Below are positions 60,251-64,000 of a DNA stretch of 64,000 nt, piece after piece; within the stretch, counting starts at the first letter, position 1, and each line of letters begins with the position of its first letter. The position numbers and the translations under genes were made by a program. Under the pieces are notes generated by a model, which ran no database searches, was not told the origin of the DNA, and was given only the letters and a program-made list of their open reading frames with translations. Origin of the DNA: Uloborus plumipes (Eukaryota; Arthropoda; Arachnida; Araneae; Uloboridae); contig JAXGGA010005178.1 of NCBI GenBank assembly GCA_038373865.1, forward strand, positions 1 to 64,000, given 5' to 3'.

Positions 60251-61057
60251 TAGGGATGCACCGAGTAGCACTTTGGCCAAGTACTGATGTGCCGAGTACC
60301 AATTGTTTTTTAAAAAATCATCGACATTCAGCGGTACAGGGTTAGAAATCATTACAAAATTTTATTGGTCTTCTCGACCAGTAAACAGGAATATATACTG
60401 GTTAACAGACATCACTGGTCCACCTTAAATCATTAACTACATTTTTTTTCTTTAAAAAAATGGTGGTCCTTGGATAGTTTATTATTTTTATGGTGATTCA
60501 AGGCGAGTTTTACTGGTCTGGAACCAATGGACCAGCAGTAAATTCGAACCCCGACATATGAACTGATCATTGGAATGAACCTCTGTATGATAGTTCTTAG
60601 AACAAAAATCCCACTGAATTTAACTTATGCATTGTTTGAAATATTTTATTTATTTTGTCAAAAATTTTAGAAAAATGTTATTTTTAAAATGAAACTACAT
60701 TAAATGAATAAATATAAAGTATCAGTGAAGTTGGAATTATATTAATCTATTATTGATTAGTTCTAATTCTCTAAACTTGAATAATTTTGAAAAGCTTTTG
60801 GGGATATTAAAATAAAGATTTACTCTATTGAAGCATTACAAACCTCAATATTTTCAAAACTTATATTATTTCAAAACTTATACGTAGAATTCAGTGATAT
60901 TTTATAAATATATCAATTCTAAATTATTGCATTATATCTATTTGCATATTTTTAATTATTGAAAAATGTGTCTTGAACTATTCAATTTTCTGCAACTACT
61001 CGGTATCGGCCGAGTAGGCCGAGTACCGAATATTTACCGAGTACTCGTGCATCCCTA
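60251..61057. mobile_element. hAT MITE in Clc intron 2, perfect 8-bp TSD
   Basis: It starts TAGGGATGCACCGAGTAGCA and ends GAGTACTCGTGCATCCCTA. ATTTTAAT flanks both sides (60243-60250 and 61058-61065). Same termini as the copies at 47.4 and 56.1 kb, but the subterminal words are GCCGAGTA instead of GGCCGATTA, a distinct subfamily. Confidence 0.95.
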
Positions 61058-61318
61058 ATTTTAATGTTGTATGAATTATGGTATAAGTCAAACTAGTAAA
61101 GTATTGTACAAAATATAAGAACTGTTATTGATTTTGTAAAAAATAATTTATCTTCATACCTGGCCGTCTATTCTAAAAAATGTTCAGGTTCTATAAAAAG
61201 ATTTTGGTTGAGATTCACATATTCTATTGAAAGCCTCGAAACAAAATTTTTCAACTGTACCTAATTAGATTAAATTTTGTAGTACAGAAAAAATAATGCA
61301 TAGATTTTATATTTTATA

Positions 61319-61494
61319 CAGTCGACGCTCGATATAACGACCGTCTCCGTCCTACAGAAAACGGTCTTTATAACGAGTGGTCGCTATAACAGGTAGAACG
61401 TAGAGTATATTGGGATACGGTTGGGGTTTTTGTCACCGGTCGTTATATAAGGATGGTCTTTATAACGTGTGGTCGTTATAACGAGCGTCGACTG
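61319..61494. mobile_element. Tc1/mariner-superfamily MITE (pogo/Tigger-like), TA target
   Basis: 176 bp beginning CAGTCGACGCTCGATATAAC and ending GTTATAACGAGCGTCGACTG, flanked by TA on both sides. Internal TATAACGA/TCGTTATA words repeat. It lies in Clc intron 2. Confidence 0.92.
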
Positions 61495-62006
61495 TACTGG
61501 ATTTCAAATCTGGGGTTGTAAAAATGTTTTCTAAGTATTGTTAGCTTTTTTAACCAAACCCTTTTATCCCCAACTGTTTCATAAATTTAAAACATTATTG
61601 GAAAATGTAAAATCCAATGAGTGCAAAACAACGAGCAAAACTTTAGAGATAACTAAAATATTAATACATTTGCTAAATATTTTTTAAAATATAAGTTTTC
61701 GAAGTGGTTTTTATTCAATACAACATTTCTAAACTATTCAACTTCATGATTTCATGTTTTATGAATCTTTTGAAATGGGTCGTTGTTCTGATAAGTACGC
61801 ATTACTTTTCAAGAATTGACCCAGTCCATCGCAAACCGATAAGATGAAGCAGAGGCCGGAGTAGACAAAATCATGTATTCAGCTTCTAGTTGAAAACTCT
61901 GAAGAAGTTATGGCGGACAGTTTTAAACTCCAGGCGGAAGATCAAAACGCTCGACCGAGGGTTTAAGCGGAGTTTAAGAGTTCTTTAGCGAAAAAGCTAA
62001 CACTGG

Positions 62007-62415
62007 CAGGGACGTAACTAGGCCATCTTCAAACAGGGGCAAGACTTCGCTTCGCCCCCCCCCCCCCCTACCCCATTAAAATAAAATAAAATATTTGTCG
62101 AAAAAAAATGGTAACGCCAACGTCTGAACCGTCATATAGGGTATACTCAACGTGTATTACATAGAAAATGAAGAAATAGCACAACTATATACATACGATA
62201 CTTTCTCAAAGCCAAAGGGATAAGTTTTTCCCTCTTCACACCCCTGAATATCGGGCTTGACCGATCACCGACACGTCTTGGTTTTAGTGCCTTGTTTTTT
62301 GTTTTAGTTTTTAATAATGAAAGGAAAATTATGCAGTTACTTAGCCAGTTCAGCGCCCCTAAAATCTGGCACCCGGGGCATGAGCACCGTCTGCCCCCCT
62401 CTAGTTATGTCCCTG
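62007..62415. mobile_element. hAT MITE in Clc intron 2, perfect 8-bp TSD
   Basis: It starts CAGGGACGTAACTAG and ends CTAGTTATGTCCCTG. AACACTGG flanks both sides (61999-62006 and 62416-62423). It contains a C run at about 62047. Confidence 0.95.
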
Positions 62416-62509
62416 AACACTGGAGAAAAGGCTTTAGCAAACTGTTAAAATGTCGAAAGTTAAAACATAGTGAATATCATAAAACAGCAGTGAAAAACTG
62501 TACATGAAA

Positions 62510-62701
62510 TGAGTAAAAATAGACAAAGTTTTAAGTACAAATATGTACATTAAAAAGAGTTTAAAACTCGGCAAACAGCTGTTTCGATTCTATAAAATGC
62601 AAGCCCCATCATCAGTGCCTAAAAATAAAAATTCAGGCATGTTCACATGTCTTTTTAATGTATATATTTGTATTCTTTAAAACATTGTCTATTTTTACTC
62701 A
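62510..62701. mobile_element. Palindromic element with a hammerhead-like centre (minus strand)
   Basis: TGAGTAAAAATAGACAA at 62510 is complementary to 62685-62701, and the arms continue through ACATTAAAAAG. On the minus strand the centre (62570-62619) reads GGCA, CTGATGA, 23 nt, GAAAC, AGCTG, TTTGCC: hammerhead core, palindromic stem III and a 4-bp stem I. The 23 nt between CTGATGA and GAAA do not form a good stem II, so catalysis is doubtful. Confidence 0.6.
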
Positions 62702-63435
62702 AATAGTGAATATATGTTTATATATCTTTCTAACTTACTCTATGTGTTCCATCTCCTGTTTAAAGCTAAATTCAAAAAATAAGCCGTGACATCTTTAAAA
62801 AAATTAATTCATAGTAAGTAATATACTTTTTTATCTTATAGTGATTTTTTTTTTTTTTTCACATTGAAAGGACACAAGTAAAAAAACTAATATTACATTT
62901 ATTGGGGAGAACATAATGTCCATTAATACAATGTATTGTTGACTTTAATGGGATTTATACATGCTGGCAACGATTTATAATAGGATTTAAATATCCCCAT
63001 TCTTGTTTCCTCATTCGGATGACATTGCTTTTTGTAATATATATTGGAATAAAAAAACAAAAATACCATTATTTTCATGATTTAGATAGTATTTTCGCAA
63101 TTTGCAAGAAATGCTACCATAGCCGAAACCCTGTGTGAGTGAGAGGCTATTGTAGAAATGACATTTGCAGTAGAAAGCTCTTCGTCACAGTCGTTTGTCA
63201 GGAATTCAAATCCGAAAGACAGAATTTTAATTTCAACTAATTTGACCGCGCAAAATCGGGAGAAAAACTTCCCCCATCACTTAAGAACTGTAAATAGATA
63301 ACACTCTTTTTCAGGTTCGATAAATAGCCATGTTACTTAGCTGTAAGTTTCACTCACTCAAATGTAGAGGAGACCGGTATTCATACTTGTAATACTTTAT
63401 TTACTCTGAAATATAACACGCTTATTAATATGCAA

Positions 63436-63616
63436 TTAGTTACCGCCCGTAAGCCAGGGCTGAGGCAGAACTGAAGCAAAGGCTATCTTAGTTGGCTATC
63501 TTAGCTACATTAAGAGGATTTTTGCCTCCGGCTCGATCATTGGCTATTCCTAACTGAGGAGCCCATAATAAGGGCGAAACTGCAGTCTTAGGATGCTATG
63601 ATCGAGCTGTGGGTGC
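63436..63616 (+). repeat. Hammerhead-bearing repeat, copy D, in Clc intron 2
   Basis: On the plus strand: GTTACCGCCCGTAAGCCAGG and GCTGAGGCAGAAC, then a spacer with TTGGCTATCTTAG twice, then AAGAGGATTTTTGCC, then the ribozyme. This order is shared with copy A. Confidence 0.82.
63531..63607 (+). ncRNA. Type I hammerhead ribozyme motif, intact, sense strand of Clc
   Basis: Outer stem I GCTCGATCAT (63531-63540) pairs perfectly with 63598-63607; an internal loop follows; inner stem I TCCTAA/TTAGGA (63548-63553 with 63588-63593); core CTGAGGA (63554-63560, CUGANGA); stem II GCCC/GGGC with loop ATAATAA; core GAAA (63576-63579); palindromic CTGCAG; cleavage triplet GTC (63585-63587). All invariant residues and all stems are intact. 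Relative to copy A the stems differ in sequence but keep pairing, which is compensatory change. Predicted cut after 63587. It is transcribed with Clc pre-mRNA. Confidence 0.88.
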
Positions 63617-63808
63617 ATTTGCTTCACGCTTATAAATATCTGTTCTCACAAGCATCTTGCATAGCAAGTCATTGTCAAGTATTGCAAGCTTTAAAGGCAA
63701 CAACAAGATACTTTGTTACAGCGCCACCCTTCAAAACAAGTAAAAATAAAACAAATAAATGTTTCACAGTTGGAGCAGTTTCTCATCAGTTATTTTCCCC
63801 ATTTGCAG

Positions 63809-63929
63809 CACTTGAACGGGCCCACCGAGGGTCTGCCCCCTGCCCAGCCGAGGACCCCCGTTCAGAGGGAGGAGCCCCAGAAGATCAAGCTCTGGAGGGA
63901 GGAGCAGCTCAAGATGCTCCAAGTCAAAG
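63809..63929 (+). CDS. Clc: Clathrin light chain, coding exon 3
   Basis: The acceptor ATTTGCAG is followed by 121 nt in phase 0, ending AAAG|GTACGC with one base of a split codon. It encodes a Pro-rich linker (GLPPAQPRTPVQRE) and then EPQKIKLWREEQLKMLQ, the start of the helical heavy-chain-binding region (vertebrate EPESIRKWREEQ). The exon is strikingly GC-rich and uses G/C third bases, unlike exon 1. The rest of the helix and the C-terminal exons lie beyond the window. An extra exon in intron 2 cannot be excluded. Confidence 0.9.
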
Positions 63930-64000
63930 GTACGCTGGACTCGCTCTAAATGGCTGTGACACAAGTTTCTGGACGAGTAACAAATTTTAGACCTGTTGAG

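Noticed and set aside
1..64000. CRISPR arrays, rRNA and tRNA genes
   Set aside because: No regularly spaced direct repeats with unique spacers, no rRNA core motifs and no convincing tRNA cloverleaf were seen on either strand.

Overview
This is eukaryotic nuclear DNA. It is AT-rich, with long introns, GT-AG splice sites and a very high load of DNA transposons, and it has no operons or ribosome binding sites. The two host genes recognised are animal genes: one exon of a Pumilio-family RNA-binding protein (minus strand, 13524-13734) and the first three coding exons of clathrin light chain (plus strand, 59254 to beyond the window). The mixture of hAT, Helitron, Tc1/mariner-like and long-inverted-repeat transposons with hammerhead-ribozyme repeats suggests an arthropod, perhaps a chelicerate such as a spider. 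That taxonomic guess is an inference.

Layout. 1-1.7 kb: a decayed hAT transposase. 3.4-7.4 kb: a complete transposon with inverted repeats of about 515 bp, a 4-bp target duplication and an uninterrupted 802-codon transposase. 7.5-15.3 kb: MITEs, fold-backs and copies of one hAT-like family, with the GC-rich Pumilio exon among them. 16.0-21.9 kb: a block whose base composition drifts from G-free to G-rich and which resembles neither flank; it may be an assembly artefact. 22.65-25.56 kb: a head-to-tail array of Helitron-like elements. 26.4-27.0 kb: a minisatellite. 28.95-37.3 kb: a hAT-like element holding a second hAT-like element, which holds a third; two have perfect 8-bp target duplications and the innermost matches at 7 of 8. 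38-57 kb: more hAT MITEs, a hAT fossil, and two relatives of the 3.4-kb transposon (45238-49370, no coding capacity; 51172-53833, broken transposase). 59.2-64 kb: clathrin light chain, with intron 2 full of MITEs.

The most notable finding is a short interspersed repeat that carries type I hammerhead ribozyme motifs at four sites (40.8, 44.55, 55.95 and 63.55 kb). Two have an intact core and complementary stems. One of these lies on the sense strand of clathrin light chain intron 2, so the pre-mRNA could in principle cleave itself 221 nt upstream of exon 3. At 44.8 kb a truncated second copy stops almost exactly at the predicted cleavage site, as expected if the mobile RNA begins at the ribozyme cut.

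All calls come from reading the sequence. No database search or folding program was run, so family names rest on recognised motifs, terminal repeats and target-site duplications.
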